Assembly: GCF_001570485.1 (NCBI RefSeq)
Contig: NZ_BCTA01000028.1
Location: 1 to 64,000 of the forward strand
Length of the DNA: 64,000 nt
From: Mycolicibacterium novocastrense
Lineage (GTDB): Bacteria; Actinomycetota; Actinomycetes; Mycobacteriales; Mycobacteriaceae
Direction: 5' to 3'
Shown: in pieces, positions 9,791 through 19,058 of the stretch
Layout of the letters: every line of letters starts with the position of its first letter
How positions within the stretch are numbered: position 1 is the first letter of the stretch
The notes under the pieces: generated by a model
Seen by the model: the letters and a program-made list of their open reading frames with translations, nothing else
Database searches by the model: none
What the model was told of the DNA's origin: nothing
Made by a program: the position numbers and the translations under genes

Positions 9791-11449
9791 CTACTGCACC
9801 GGGCGCAGAACCACCACCCCAGGAACGGTCCGTACGTAATCGAACAGCGGGGTGTCGACGACCTTGTCGTCACCCGGAAGCGATGAGGCGTTGCGGAATA
9901 CCGGTCCGTGCGGGGTGTCCACGTACACGCCGACGTGCGTGACGTCGAGGCCGCCGTCTTCGGCATACGCTCCGATGTAGTCCCCGGTTCGCAGTCCGCC
10001 CACCACGGCGTCGTCGAACTGCGCGCTCGGTATGTAGGACACCGTCCGGGGCACGACCGGCAAACCGGGCAGGTACACGCCGCCGGAGTCCTTCTGGTTC
10101 AAGTTCTTCTGAACATGAATCACGTTGGCGCTCAAGCTGGCAGTGATATCGGTCGCGACCGCCGGCGTCGCCGCCGCCCATTCGGTGAAGAAGTGTTTCC
10201 GGTTCGCGAAGTCCACGACGCCGTCCTTGTAGCGGACCTCGCGCAGCGCGGCGATGAACTCCTCGCGGCTGCCCGCCCGCTTCAAAGCCTCGACGTAGTC
10301 CGCATAGGTGAAGCAGTCGACCTTCGACAGTTCGACCACCAGCTGCTCGGGCTCATCCGCGGATCCGACGAGAGTGTGTGCGCCATAAGGGGTTCCGAGA
10401 AATGCGCGTGAGATGACCTCAGCGCGTTCCGGGGGTGCGGCACCGTTTCTGACCGCCAGCAGCCGCTCGAGGATTTGCGTGTTCTGCTCTGAGACCTGTA
10501 CGTCGGGGGCCGGCTTCTCCGTTGAGGCAAGGTAATTCACGGCCAGGATGGGAGTCGCCTCGGCGTAGCCCACCGGCAGCAACACGTCGCCGGCGGTGGA
10601 CAGGTAGTAGACCTCCCACCGGTGATAGGTGTCGAAGCCGGCAGGGTCGGCGGCCATGACCGCTGCGTAGTCGTGGATCGCCCGCACGTAGTTGTTCGAG
10701 TTGTTGTAGCGGTACAGCGCGTAGTCGGGGTCTCGTGTGAAACCGTTGGCAGACAGGTAACGTCCCGCCGCCATGATGCTGTCACGAGGCGAGTGGATAT
10801 CCCCGCCTGCGCCGAAGGCGGCGAATGTCGAGGGCATGAACTGCATCGGTCCTTGCGCACCGGCCGTGCTCACCCCTGCGACGCGTCCGAAGGCGGTCTC
10901 GACGAGATTGATCGCCGCCAGATACTGCCAGGGCACACCGAACTCGGATTCCGCCTCGCGGTAGTGGCTCATCAGCTCGTCCACCGGCGTGGGCGCAACG
11001 ATCCGCCACGCGGGCAGCGTGTCCTTCGGCCGGCTCATCACGCCGAGTTCACGTCGCGCGTGGACATTGTGGTCGTAGATCGTCACCAGCTCCGGCGGAA
11101 TCCGCGGACGCACGATCGGGTCCCAGTCGGGGTGTCGTCCGATGGCTCGGTACGCCAGCTGCTGGCGCTGCGCCGCCGCGTTCGTCAGCGCCTCGCTCGA
11201 CGACGGATCCCGCAGCGCTCGTTCGTCGGCGACCAGATCATCGGCGATGCGCAGTGGATCCGAGGCCAACTCTCGGCGAGGCGGCTCGGCTGCGGGTGGC
11301 GGGGCCGCGGCAGCGGGCGCCGCTGACGTCGCGGGAGGTGCTTCCTGCTTCCCTGAATCCGAGCACCCGATGACGACGAACAAGATCATCCCGACGCTCG
11401 CGGCCGCCGCGATCCTGGCGGCGTCGCGGCGCCGTGTACCGGCATTCAT
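9791..11449 (-). CDS. Lipoprotein: lytic transglycosylase (SLT) fused to DUF1460 amidase-like domain
   Basis: 552 residues. The signal peptide ends in a lipobox-like VVIGC (Cys near 29), followed by an Ala/Pro linker. Residues about 150-290 form a lysozyme-like SLT domain: catalytic Glu in INLVETAFGR, then GAQGPMQFMPSTF and RYNNSNNYVRAIHDYA. Residues about 330-552 look like DUF1460, an NlpC/P60-related fold with members that are N-acetylmuramoyl-L-alanine amidases: KVDCFTYADYVEAL supplies the probable catalytic Cys and DVTHVGVY the His. Both activities cut peptidoglycan, one the glycan and one the stem-peptide link, so it probably acts at the outer face of the membrane in wall turnover. The two-domain assignment is by eye. 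Confidence 0.82.
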   Translation of the reverse strand: MNAGTRRRDAARIAAAASVGMILFVVIGCSDSGKQEAPPATSAAPAAAAPPPAAEPPRRELASDPLRIADDLVADERALRDPSSSEALTNAAAQRQQLAYRAIGRHPDWDPIVRPRIPPELVTIYDHNVHARRELGVMSRPKDTLPAWRIVAPTPVDELMSHYREAESEFGVPWQYLAAINLVETAFGRVAGVSTAGAQGPMQFMPSTFAAFGAGGDIHSPRDSIMAAGRYLSANGFTRDPDYALYRYNNSNNYVRAIHDYAAVMAADPAGFDTYHRWEVYYLSTAGDVLLPVGYAEATPILAVNYLASTEKPAPDVQVSEQNTQILERLLAVRNGAAPPERAEVISRAFLGTPYGAHTLVGSADEPEQLVVELSKVDCFTYADYVEALKRAGSREEFIAALREVRYKDGVVDFANRKHFFTEWAAATPAVATDITASLSANVIHVQKNLNQKDSGGVYLPGLPVVPRTVSYIPSAQFDDAVVGGLRTGDYIGAYAEDGGLDVTHVGVYVDTPHGPVFRNASSLPGDDKVVDTPLFDYVRTVPGVVVLRPVQ

Positions 11450-11490
11450 TGCCGTCGGAGTCTAGCGCCGCCGCCCAACCCGCCGGTGGA

Positions 11491-11790
11491 TCACGCTTGC
11501 TTGGGCTCGGGGCAGAGGTACAGCCGAGCCCCGGCCACGATGAAGTTCGACAGCGTTTCGTCCTTCGTCGCGATGTCCAACTTCTCGGCCACCGCGGTCG
11601 AGTCGGCGCCGCGCGCGAACTGCGCGCACGCGTCCCGGGCGAGGGTGGTCAGTGTGGTGCAGTCGCCCGTGTATCCCACCGAGGTGATGCTGCGGCAGAG
11701 GTCGTCCTCGGGCGATGCGGCAGCGTGCGGTGCCGCCATCATCAGGCCCACCACTGCCATCGAAAGCGCTGTGAGCGCGCGCGTAGTCAT
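11491..11790 (-). CDS. Small secreted DUF732-family protein
   Basis: 99 residues with a signal peptide (TALSMAVVGLMMAAPHAAA, cleavage near residue 25). The mature part has three or four Cys and the pattern LCRSITSVGYTGDCTTL...ACAQFARGAD typical of the mycobacterial DUF732 family, whose function is unknown. AGGAAGGA precedes the ATG. It is followed 41 bases later by the transglycosylase lipoprotein gene on the same strand, so the two could share a transcript. Confidence 0.8.
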   Translation of the reverse strand: MTTRALTALSMAVVGLMMAAPHAAASPEDDLCRSITSVGYTGDCTTLTTLARDACAQFARGADSTAVAEKLDIATKDETLSNFIVAGARLYLCPEPKQA

Positions 11791-11918
11791 GTCACGTCCT
11801 TCCTAGCGCTCGACTACCCGATTTGGCTCCCGGCACGCAGGATCGCACGCAGATCGAGATTGCGGCGTTATCAAGACCGGGATAGCTGGTGTCACCGGCG
11901 TGGTGACAGACTCTCGAC

Positions 11919-13199
11919 ATGGCGTGGGATTTCAGCACCGAACCGGAATTTCAGTCCAAGCTCGACTGGGTCAGGCAGTTCTGTGAAGAGAAGGTCGAGC
12001 CTCTCGACCACGTCTTCCCGTACGCGGTGCGCTCACCCGATCCGGCGGTCAAGGCTTACGTCCGCGAGCTCCAGCAGGAGGTCAAGGACCAGGGTCTGTG
12101 GGCGATCTTCCTCGACAAGGACCTCGGCGGCCCCGGCTTCGGACAGCTCAAGCTCGGCCTGCTCAACGAGGTCATCGGTCGTTATGCCGGCGCCCCCCAC
12201 ATGTTCGGCGCGTCGGCACCGGACACGGGCAACATGGAGATGCTCGCCGCGTACGGCACCGAGGAACAAAAGGAGCGGTGGCTCAAACCGCTGCTCAACC
12301 AGGACATGTTCTCGGCCTACTCGATGACCGAACCGCAGGGCGGCAGCGACCCCAACCTCTTCAAGACCCACGCCGTGCGCGACGGCGACGAATGGGTGAT
12401 CAACGGCGAGAAGTGGTTCACCTCGGCCGGTCGCGTCGCCGACATCCTGTTCGTGATGTGCACCAACGGGATGTTCGTCGTCCCGCGCAACACGCCGGGC
12501 GTGGAGATCATGCCCGAGCCGCGCAACCACAACCACATCAAGTACCGCGACGTTCGGGTGCCGCTCGATCATCTGCTGGGCCCGGAGAACGGCGCAAAAG
12601 TGTTGGCGCAGAGGCGTCTTGGCGGCGGTCGCATCCATCACGCGATGCGCACGATCGCGCAGTGCAACCTGGCGTTCGACATGATGTGCGAGCGCGCACT
12701 GAGCCGCGAATCGCACGGCAAGGTCATCTCCGAACACCAGATGGTGCAGGAGAAGATCGCCGAGTCCTACGCGATGATCAAGATGCTGCGCCTGTTCGTC
12801 CTCGAGACGGCGTGGAAGATCGACAACACCTCGACGCAGGAGGCCCGCACCGAGATCGCCGCGGTGAAGTTCACGATGGCCAAGGTCCTGCGGGAGGTGT
12901 CGTTCAACGCGCTGCACATCCTCGGATCACTCGGCACCACCGACCTCACCCCGATCCAGGCGATGTACGCCGCGGCTCCGACGATGGGTATCGCCGACGG
13001 CGTCGACGAGGTGCACAAGGCGACCGTCGCGCGCCGCGTGCTGCGCGACTACGAACCCCACGAAGGCGATTTCCCGACCGAGTTCCTGCCCTACAAGCGC
13101 GAGCAGGCGCGCCAGAAGATGCAACCCGTCCTCGACGCGCGCCCTGAGCTTGCGGCCGCCGCCGAGGCGTATCAGAAATATCTGTCGCGGCGCCGCTGA
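11919..13199 (+). CDS. Acyl-CoA dehydrogenase family protein (FadE-type)
   Basis: 426 residues, usual length for the family. YSMTEPQGGSDP (near 140) is the flavin/substrate signature; GRIHHAMRTIAQCNLAFDMM and the C-terminal helical bundle (VRRVLRDYEPHEG-like end) fit an acyl-CoA dehydrogenase of the ACAD10/11 branch. It should oxidise an acyl-CoA at the alpha-beta bond with FAD. The start codon has CAGACT six bases upstream, a possible leaderless -10 box. The specific substrate cannot be read from sequence, so no fadE number is given. Confidence 0.9.
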   Translation: MAWDFSTEPEFQSKLDWVRQFCEEKVEPLDHVFPYAVRSPDPAVKAYVRELQQEVKDQGLWAIFLDKDLGGPGFGQLKLGLLNEVIGRYAGAPHMFGASAPDTGNMEMLAAYGTEEQKERWLKPLLNQDMFSAYSMTEPQGGSDPNLFKTHAVRDGDEWVINGEKWFTSAGRVADILFVMCTNGMFVVPRNTPGVEIMPEPRNHNHIKYRDVRVPLDHLLGPENGAKVLAQRRLGGGRIHHAMRTIAQCNLAFDMMCERALSRESHGKVISEHQMVQEKIAESYAMIKMLRLFVLETAWKIDNTSTQEARTEIAAVKFTMAKVLREVSFNALHILGSLGTTDLTPIQAMYAAAPTMGIADGVDEVHKATVARRVLRDYEPHEGDFPTEFLPYKREQARQKMQPVLDARPELAAAAEAYQKYLSRRR

Positions 13200-13214
13200 C
13201 CGCGGGTGCTCGCC

Positions 13215-13226
13215 TAGGGTGAAGGC
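13215..13226 (+). promoter_or_regulatory. Probable leaderless promoter -10 box
   Basis: TAGGGT at 13215-13220 fits the mycobacterial TANNNT -10 consensus and ends six bases before the ATG at 13227. Transcription would begin at or next to the start codon. Confidence 0.45.
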
Positions 13227-13412
13227 ATGCGGTTCGCCATCGCCCTGCTCGGAGTGATCGTCGCGTTATTCGGCCTGCTGTTCACCCTCCAGGGTTTCGG
13301 CGTGGTCGGCGGCAGCCCGATGAGCAACACCACCACCTGGTCGATCCTCGGCCCGATCATCGCGCTGATCGGCATCGCACTGGCCGTCGGCGGACTCCGC
13401 CGCAAGCCCTGA
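13227..13412 (+). CDS. Small two-helix membrane protein
   Basis: 61 residues: a first hydrophobic helix (IALLGVIVALFGLLFTLQGFGVV), a short polar loop with SNTTTW, and a second helix (ILGPIIALIGIALAVGGL) ending in RRKP. It begins 27 bases after the acyl-CoA dehydrogenase gene. Its stop lies 3 bases from the stop of the convergent TetR gene. Similar small proteins are common in mycobacteria and have no assigned function. Confidence 0.7.
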   Translation: MRFAIALLGVIVALFGLLFTLQGFGVVGGSPMSNTTTWSILGPIIALIGIALAVGGLRRKP

Positions 13413-13415
13413 CGG

Positions 13416-14072
13416 TCACGCGGGTTTGCGGAACACCGTTTCGATGAGCAGTCGCCGACACCACAGCCGGTAAGCCTCGACACTCCAGCCGTCGCGGTGG
13501 GTGACCCGCCGAAACGTCTCGACGCTGCCCAGCACTGCCGCCGTCTCGAGTAGTTCTTCGAACGGGACATCGGTGCGGAGCCAGCCGCGGTCCCCGAAGC
13601 GCTCGAGGATCCGTCCGATCTGCCTGGTGACGCTGGCGATGAGTTCGCCGAGGTAACGGTCCAACTCGGGGTCGGCGTTCGCGCCGCCGATGAGTGCGGT
13701 CGCGAGTTCGGCCGCTCGTTCATGCACATCCATCTGTGCGGCGATGACGGCGTCGACCGCCTCGTCGAAATCCTCGGTCTCGACGATCCTGCGGCCGACG
13801 TCGAGATTGAGGATGTTGTCCTCGCCGGCTACGCCGAACGCCGCGTACTCGATGGCGGCGATCAGCAACGCAGCTTTGGGTCCCTGCGACTGCACGGTCT
13901 CCGTGGAGACCCCGGCGTCCGACGCAATCTTGGCCAATGTCGTGCGCGCGTACCCCTGCGCGGCGAACAGTTTCGCAGCGGCCGCCACGATTCGCTCCCT
14001 GGTCGCCTGCGCCTGTTGCCTGCGCAATTCGGAACGATACGAGCGACTGCGGGATATTGACTTGGGTGACAC
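13416..14072 (-). CDS. TetR-family transcriptional regulator
   Basis: 218 residues from GTG at 14072; an upstream frame to 14132 would overlap the divergent glycosyltransferase start. The helix-turn-helix (RERIVAAAAKLFAAQGYARTTLAKIASDAGVSTETV) lies near residues 25-60. The loop after the recognition helix reads QSQGPKAALL rather than the usual YxHFxxK. The C-terminal ligand domain is variable and gives no clue to the inducer. With 53 bp between the divergent starts, it probably controls the glycosyltransferase and itself. Confidence 0.85.
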   Translation of the reverse strand: MSPKSISRSRSYRSELRRQQAQATRERIVAAAAKLFAAQGYARTTLAKIASDAGVSTETVQSQGPKAALLIAAIEYAAFGVAGEDNILNLDVGRRIVETEDFDEAVDAVIAAQMDVHERAAELATALIGGANADPELDRYLGELIASVTRQIGRILERFGDRGWLRTDVPFEELLETAAVLGSVETFRRVTHRDGWSVEAYRLWCRRLLIETVFRKPA

Positions 14073-14125
14073 AGTAATGAATACTAGCTCACTGGATCGA
14101 ATTTTCCGATGGGCGGGGGCCCGCA

Positions 14126-15448
14126 ATGGCATCGATCATCATCGCCGGCTTTCCGGCGCAGGGACACGTCACGCCGCTTCTGACGCTGGCCAGGAATTTC
14201 GTTGAACGGGGTGACGACGTTCGCTTCATCACCGGCTCCGGCTTCGCTGAGAAGGTGCGCGCTACCGGAGCTCGATTCGTCGCACTGCCCGCCGAGGCGG
14301 ACATCGACGAGCGGCCCCTTTCGGAGCAGTTCCCGGAGCGCGCGCGACTCAAGGGGGTCCGCGCCATCGCCTTCGACGTCGAGCATGTCTTCGCCCGGCC
14401 GGCCAAAGGTCAGTACGAGTCGTTGACCGCCACGCTGGCCGACCAAGCCGCCGACGTCGTGTTCGCCGATCCCGCCTTCGTCGGCGTCGCCCTTCTTCTC
14501 GGGCTTCCGCGTTCGGCGCGCCCCGCGGTGGTGATGTGCTGTGTGATCCCGCTCTGCATCGAGAGCCGCGACATCGCGCCGTTCGGGTTGGGGCTGCCGC
14601 CCGCGCGTTACCTGAACCGGGGCCGCAACGCCGCGCTGGCGGTTGTGCACCGGCGAATCCTCAAGGGCGCCAACGGAGTGGTCAACGACCTGCATCGCGA
14701 AGTGCACGGAACGGATATGCCGGTCAGGTACCCGAACTGGGGCCGGAGGGCCGACGCGCTCATTCACTTCACGGTGCCGTCCTTTGAATATCCGATCACC
14801 GACGCGCCCCCGACGCTGCGCTTCGCAGGGCCGCTGTCGGCCACGGGTTCACAGGCGGCGCTGCCGACGTGGTGGTCCGACCTGGACGGGACCCGGCGGG
14901 TCGTGCACGTCACGCAGGGCACGGTCGCCAATACCGATTACGACCAGCCGATAGGCCCGACGTTGCGGGCGCTCGCCGATGAGGACGTTCTTGTCGTGGT
15001 GGCCACGGGTGGGCGCCCCGTCGACACCCTTCCGCCACTGCCCGCCAACGCGCGCGCCGCCGAGTACCTGCCGTACGACGAATTACTCCCGCGCACCGCG
15101 GTTTTCGTCACCAACGGCGGTTACGGCGGCGTGCAGTACGCGTTGCGCTACGGCGTGCCGGTCGTCGCCACCGGCGGCAAGGAAGACAAGCCCGAGGTGG
15201 GTGCCCGGGTGCAATGGTCTGGTGTCGGGCGGCGGATCAGAAGCGAACGGCCGACCCCGCGCGCGCTGCGCCGGGAGATCCTGCGCGTGCTCGACGAGCC
15301 GCGATACCGAGATGCCAGTGCACGCATCGCGGCCGACATGGCCGCCTCCCCGGGCTTTGCCGAAGTGGCGGCGGTCGTCGATGATCTGGTGTCTCGGCAG
15401 GCCCCGCATTCCGGGCACCTAAGCCCTCCTGTGGCGCCCACTTCCTGA
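14126..15448 (+). CDS. Glycosyltransferase, GT1/MGT-like family
   Basis: 440 residues. The N-terminal domain begins IIIAGFPAQGHVTPLLTLARNF, and the C-terminal nucleotide-sugar domain has TQGTVANTDYDQPIGPTLRAL, ATGGRPVDTLPPLP and VFVTNGGYGGVQYALRYGVPVV, the typical GT1 donor site (His replaced by Asn in the HGG motif). Such enzymes move a sugar from a nucleotide donor to a lipid, polyketide or xenobiotic; the acceptor is unknown. It diverges from the TetR gene at 13416-14072, which suggests inducible expression. Confidence 0.85.
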   Translation: MASIIIAGFPAQGHVTPLLTLARNFVERGDDVRFITGSGFAEKVRATGARFVALPAEADIDERPLSEQFPERARLKGVRAIAFDVEHVFARPAKGQYESLTATLADQAADVVFADPAFVGVALLLGLPRSARPAVVMCCVIPLCIESRDIAPFGLGLPPARYLNRGRNAALAVVHRRILKGANGVVNDLHREVHGTDMPVRYPNWGRRADALIHFTVPSFEYPITDAPPTLRFAGPLSATGSQAALPTWWSDLDGTRRVVHVTQGTVANTDYDQPIGPTLRALADEDVLVVVATGGRPVDTLPPLPANARAAEYLPYDELLPRTAVFVTNGGYGGVQYALRYGVPVVATGGKEDKPEVGARVQWSGVGRRIRSERPTPRALRREILRVLDEPRYRDASARIAADMAASPGFAEVAAVVDDLVSRQAPHSGHLSPPVAPTS

Positions 15449-15674
15449 GGTTCGCCGAGCATGCCCGAGCCACTCGGGCAGGCGATGGACAGCGTTCGCT
15501 GAAAGCGCACGGGCGGGAGCCTGTGCCTGTAACGCCCGCGCCGACCCAGCGATGTTTCTTGTGAGGTCGAAGCGTCGGGGGAGTGCCTCGGGGTGCTCGC
15601 TTCCGTCTCAGCGACGAACCGTTGTCGCATGGCGTTCACGCGCCAAACCAGGCAGAGAAGGGAGTGGAGGCACG

Positions 15675-17336
15675 ATGGGTGCTCCGCTGGATGATTTTCG
15701 CAGGGATGTCCGGAGACGAGGTATCGCCGTTGTCGCGTCGGGAGCCGTGATCTCCCTGACCGCGCTGACGGCCGGGCTCGCGCCTGCGGTCGCGCAGCCG
15801 GATTCCGACGACGTCGTGACGACGGTCGCGCCGGAACCCAGGGTCAGCGCTCCGGAGCCGGAGGTGACCGTCGAGCAGCCGACCTCGGCTCCGCAGCCGC
15901 AAGCACCGGCCACCCAGGTCGCACCTCAGACGCAAGCGCCGCAGACGCAGGCGCCGCAGACGCAAGCGCCGCAGACGCAGGTGCCGGCCGTCGAGCCGGA
16001 GCCGGCCGTCGAGCCGGAGCCCGCCATCGAGCCGGAGCCCGCGCCCCGGACCGTGGCCCCGCCGAAGACCAGCACGGCGGTCCAGACGGCAGAGCCGTCG
16101 ACTCCGAGCGCCCCGCCGCCGTCGACTCCCGCCGAGCGGACCCCCGCGACCTCGGCTGCGCCGAGCACCACCGGCGCTGCTCCGGCGACCAAGCCCGAAA
16201 CCAGCGAACCGGCCGAACCGGCCGAACCGGGCCAGTCCACCGCGTCGTCCGCAGCGGTCGCGCCGGCTTCGGATACCGAATCGCCGACATCGAGCGCCAA
16301 GACCGCGGCGGAGACCACCGCCGACGAGGAGAGCAGTTCGGAATCCGACACCCCGACCGTGTCGATCGAGAACGCCGCCAAGGAGATCGAGACGCTGGCG
16401 CCCGAAACCCTCGAAGCGCCCGCCGAGGACGTTCAACTCGCACGCAACGCGAAGCCGGTCTTCGAACCGGAGCCTGCGCCCGCGCCCGAGCAGGACGTGG
16501 CCGCGTTCAAGCAGTCGGTCGACATGACTCTCGGCCTGAACGGCGCCGAGGCCAGCGCGAGCGCGAAGGTCGAGTTCGAGGCCAAGCGTGACCGCGACTT
16601 CGAGCTGGTCAGCAACGTGCGTCAGTGGCGACCCGAGTGGATCGAGTACGACGAGTTCTACCGCCCGGTCCTGATGAACCCGTTCCGGGCACCGGTGCGC
16701 ATCGTCTACGTCTACGACATGCGCCCACGCATCGCCTACATCCCCCCGCTGTCCCGCCTGGTGCTCGAAGCGGCCCAGTTCGCCGCCTACAGCTTCACCG
16801 CGGCGGTGCTCAGCCCGGTGGTGGCGGCCGCCAACGTCGCGCAGGCGGTGTCCAACATCGCGGTCGGCACCTTCCTCGGCGGCGGCTACTTCCCCGGCGC
16901 CGGCCTGCCGTTGCCGCCGCCTCCGCCGCCCGTCCTGCGCTACGACAACGTGCCGGTGTTGGTGAACTACTCCAACGCCCGTTACGAGCCGTTCCGCGTG
17001 CGTCAGATCGTCGACGTCGGTGAGGACCGGGTCTACGGCGGGCACAAGGTGCTGCTCGACGGCGCGACCCCGGTGTGGGGCGAATGGACCCAAACCGCAA
17101 GCGGTGAGCGCCAATTCGAGGTCCGCAAGACCCAGCAGTTCCCGGGCCTGAGCGAACCCGCCGAGGCCCCCCTGCCCGGCGACTACCGGTTGCGGCTGGC
17201 TGCCGACGAGGCGTCGACCGGCGGTCTGACCGGCCGCGACATCTTCCTGATGGTGTCCGCGGGTGTGATCGGCACGCTCGGGTTCGGTGCCATCGGCCTG
17301 GCGTTCTTCCTCGGCCGTCGGCGGCCCGAACACTGA
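15675..17336 (+). CDS. Secreted, membrane-anchored Pro/Ala/Glu-rich protein
   Basis: 553 residues from ATG 15675, preceded by GTGGAGG. An N-terminal hydrophobic stretch (IAVVASGAVISLTALTAGLAPAVA) acts as signal. Residues about 35-260 are low-complexity Pro/Ala/Thr/Glu and include four QTQAP-type repeats and three AVEPEP-type repeats. The C-terminal part is folded (VRQWRPEWIEYDEFYRPVLMNPFRAPVRIVYVYD...) and ends in a membrane helix (IFLMVSAGVIGTLGFGAIGLAFFLG) with a basic tail, so the protein probably spans the wall with its C-terminus anchored. Function unknown. An in-frame start at 15552 is less likely. Confidence 0.75.
   Translation: MGAPLDDFRRDVRRRGIAVVASGAVISLTALTAGLAPAVAQPDSDDVVTTVAPEPRVSAPEPEVTVEQPTSAPQPQAPATQVAPQTQAPQTQAPQTQAPQTQVPAVEPEPAVEPEPAIEPEPAPRTVAPPKTSTAVQTAEPSTPSAPPPSTPAERTPATSAAPSTTGAAPATKPETSEPAEPAEPGQSTASSAAVAPASDTESPTSSAKTAAETTADEESSSESDTPTVSIENAAKEIETLAPETLEAPAEDVQLARNAKPVFEPEPAPAPEQDVAAFKQSVDMTLGLNGAEASASAKVEFEAKRDRDFELVSNVRQWRPEWIEYDEFYRPVLMNPFRAPVRIVYVYDMRPRIAYIPPLSRLVLEAAQFAAYSFTAAVLSPVVAAANVAQAVSNIAVGTFLGGGYFPGAGLPLPPPPPPVLRYDNVPVLVNYSNARYEPFRVRQIVDVGEDRVYGGHKVLLDGATPVWGEWTQTASGERQFEVRKTQQFPGLSEPAEAPLPGDYRLRLAADEASTGGLTGRDIFLMVSAGVIGTLGFGAIGLAFFLGRRRPEH
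15927..16040 (+). repeat. In-frame tandem repeats, 4 x 15 bp then 3 x 18 bp
   Basis: Four 15-bp units (15927-15986) encode QTQAP three times and QTQVP once. Three 18-bp units follow directly (15987-16040) and encode AVEPEP twice and AIEPEP once. Units are nearly identical at the DNA level, so copy number is likely to vary between strains. They extend the linker of the surface protein. Confidence 0.85.
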
Positions 17337-17407
17337 GGGGCCACCCGCGCACCGGAAAGGTCGTCGCCGCCATTACGCCGCCGTCAACAAGGGTGCATGA
17401 TGGTGCG

Positions 17408-19051
17408 ATGCCCGAGGTTCGCGTGGGTCCGCTGCTTCGTCACGTCGGCAAAACCGACGCGACCGTGTGGGTCGAGACGGACAAGGCGTGCGTCGTCGAG
17501 GTCCTGGGCAGCCACGCGGACACCTTCGAGGTCGAAGGTCACCATTTCGCGATCGTCTGCGTGACCGACCTCGACCCCGAGAGCGAGCACCCCTATGAAG
17601 TGCACCTCGACGGGGAAAAGGCCTGGCCGCCAAAGGGATATGAGTATCCGCAACCGCGGATCAGGTTGATGCCGCGGGACGGCTCGCTGCGGCTGCTGTT
17701 CGGGTCCTGCCGCGCGTCGGCCCCGCATCACCCGCCCTACACCTATCAGCACTGGTGGCACCCCAAGGGCAAGGGCATCGACGTGCTGCGCACCTACGGG
17801 ATGCGGATGCTGCGCCAGCCGTCGGCGCTGTGGCCCGACGCCCTGCTGATGATGGGTGACCAGCTCTACGCCGACCAGGTGAACGACACCATCAAAGATC
17901 TGGTCGCCGACCGCGAGGTCCACGCCAACGGCCCGGTCGAGGTGCTCGAGGACTTCGAGGAGTACTGCATCGGCTACTGGGACGCCTGGTGCGATCCCGT
18001 CGTGCGGTGGATGCTCTCGACCATTCCGACGTCGATGATGTTCGACGACCACGAGATCAACGACAAGTGGAACACCTCGCAGGCCTGGCTCGACGAGAAG
18101 CGACAGACCGACTGGTACCAGACCCGGATCATCGGCGGGCTGATGGCGTACTGGATCTACCAGCACCTCGGCAACATGTCGCCCGACGAACTGGCCAAGG
18201 ACCAGACGTTCCAGCGCGTCACCGAGACCAGGCAGGGTTCGGAACCGATTCGCGAACTCGCTGAGATAGCCGAAAAGGACGACGGCACATCCCATTTCAG
18301 CATGTGTCGCGATCTCGGTGCGGCGCGGCTGATCGTCGCCGACGCCCGCACCGGCCGCCAGCTCAAACCCGGACAGCGCCGGATCACCACCGACGAGGAA
18401 TGGGACTGGATCACCGCCAACGCCGACGGGAACTATCAGCACCTGCTGTTCGCCAGCTCGCTGCCGATCCTGCTGCCCTACGGAATGCACCACATCGAAG
18501 CGTGGTCGGAGGCCGTCGGCGACGGCGCCTGGGGACGATGGCTCACCGGGCTCGGGGAGAAGGTCCGCATCACGGCCAACCTCGACCACTGGGCCTGCTT
18601 CCAGGAAAGTTTCCGGCGCTTCGAGGATCTGCTCATCGATGTGGCGAGCGGACGGCGAGGTCCCGCCCCCGACTCGGTGGTGCTGTTCGGTGGCGACGTA
18701 CACCACTGCTGGGTGTCCGAGGTCGAGGTGCCCGACGAGGCGACCAAGCTGGGCACCAAGGTCTGGCAGGTGGTGTGTTCGGGACTGCGCAAAGAGCCGT
18801 CCGCGGTCGAACGAGTCGTCCTGCGGCTCGGCCACACCGGCTTCGTCGAGGCCGTCGGCAAGGCGCTGGTGAAGACCACGAAAGTGCCCAAGGCGCGGCT
18901 CCGATGGCGGCCCGTATCCGAGCCGCATTTCCGCAATCAGGTCGGGACGCTGGAGATCGCGGGCGGGGAGATGGGCGTACGGATCGAGAAGGTCACCGGC
19001 GGCTGGCGCAAACCGCACCTGACCACCGTCATCGAGCACAAGTTGCTCTGA
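17408..19051 (+). CDS. PhoD-like metallophosphatase
   Basis: 547 residues from ATG 17408 (MPEVRVGPLLRHVG), preferred over 17393. An N-terminal beta domain (residues 1-95) precedes a PhoD-type catalytic domain with metal-binding motifs LLMMGDQLYAD, MMFDDHEIND and LFGGDVHHCWVSEV. PhoD enzymes are calcium/iron phosphodiesterases or alkaline phosphatases, usually Tat-exported, but no signal peptide is visible here, so this member is probably cytoplasmic. The substrate is unknown. Converges with the SDR gene, 7 bases apart. Confidence 0.85.
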   Translation: MPEVRVGPLLRHVGKTDATVWVETDKACVVEVLGSHADTFEVEGHHFAIVCVTDLDPESEHPYEVHLDGEKAWPPKGYEYPQPRIRLMPRDGSLRLLFGSCRASAPHHPPYTYQHWWHPKGKGIDVLRTYGMRMLRQPSALWPDALLMMGDQLYADQVNDTIKDLVADREVHANGPVEVLEDFEEYCIGYWDAWCDPVVRWMLSTIPTSMMFDDHEINDKWNTSQAWLDEKRQTDWYQTRIIGGLMAYWIYQHLGNMSPDELAKDQTFQRVTETRQGSEPIRELAEIAEKDDGTSHFSMCRDLGAARLIVADARTGRQLKPGQRRITTDEEWDWITANADGNYQHLLFASSLPILLPYGMHHIEAWSEAVGDGAWGRWLTGLGEKVRITANLDHWACFQESFRRFEDLLIDVASGRRGPAPDSVVLFGGDVHHCWVSEVEVPDEATKLGTKVWQVVCSGLRKEPSAVERVVLRLGHTGFVEAVGKALVKTTKVPKARLRWRPVSEPHFRNQVGTLEIAGGEMGVRIEKVTGGWRKPHLTTVIEHKLL

Positions 19052-19058
19052 AACCGCC

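Noticed and set aside
15449..15674. c-di-AMP (ydaO-type) riboswitch upstream of the surface protein
   Set aside because: G-rich runs and a small hairpin were noticed, but the conserved core could not be laid out convincingly.
15927..16040. CRISPR-like repeat array
   Set aside because: Repeats are directly adjoining, in frame and without spacers, so they are a coding minisatellite.
15636..17333. 565-codon minus-strand frame of Gly/Arg-rich protein
   Set aside because: It mirrors the proline-rich gene on the plus strand; its composition simply reflects the reverse complement of Pro/Ala/Glu codons.
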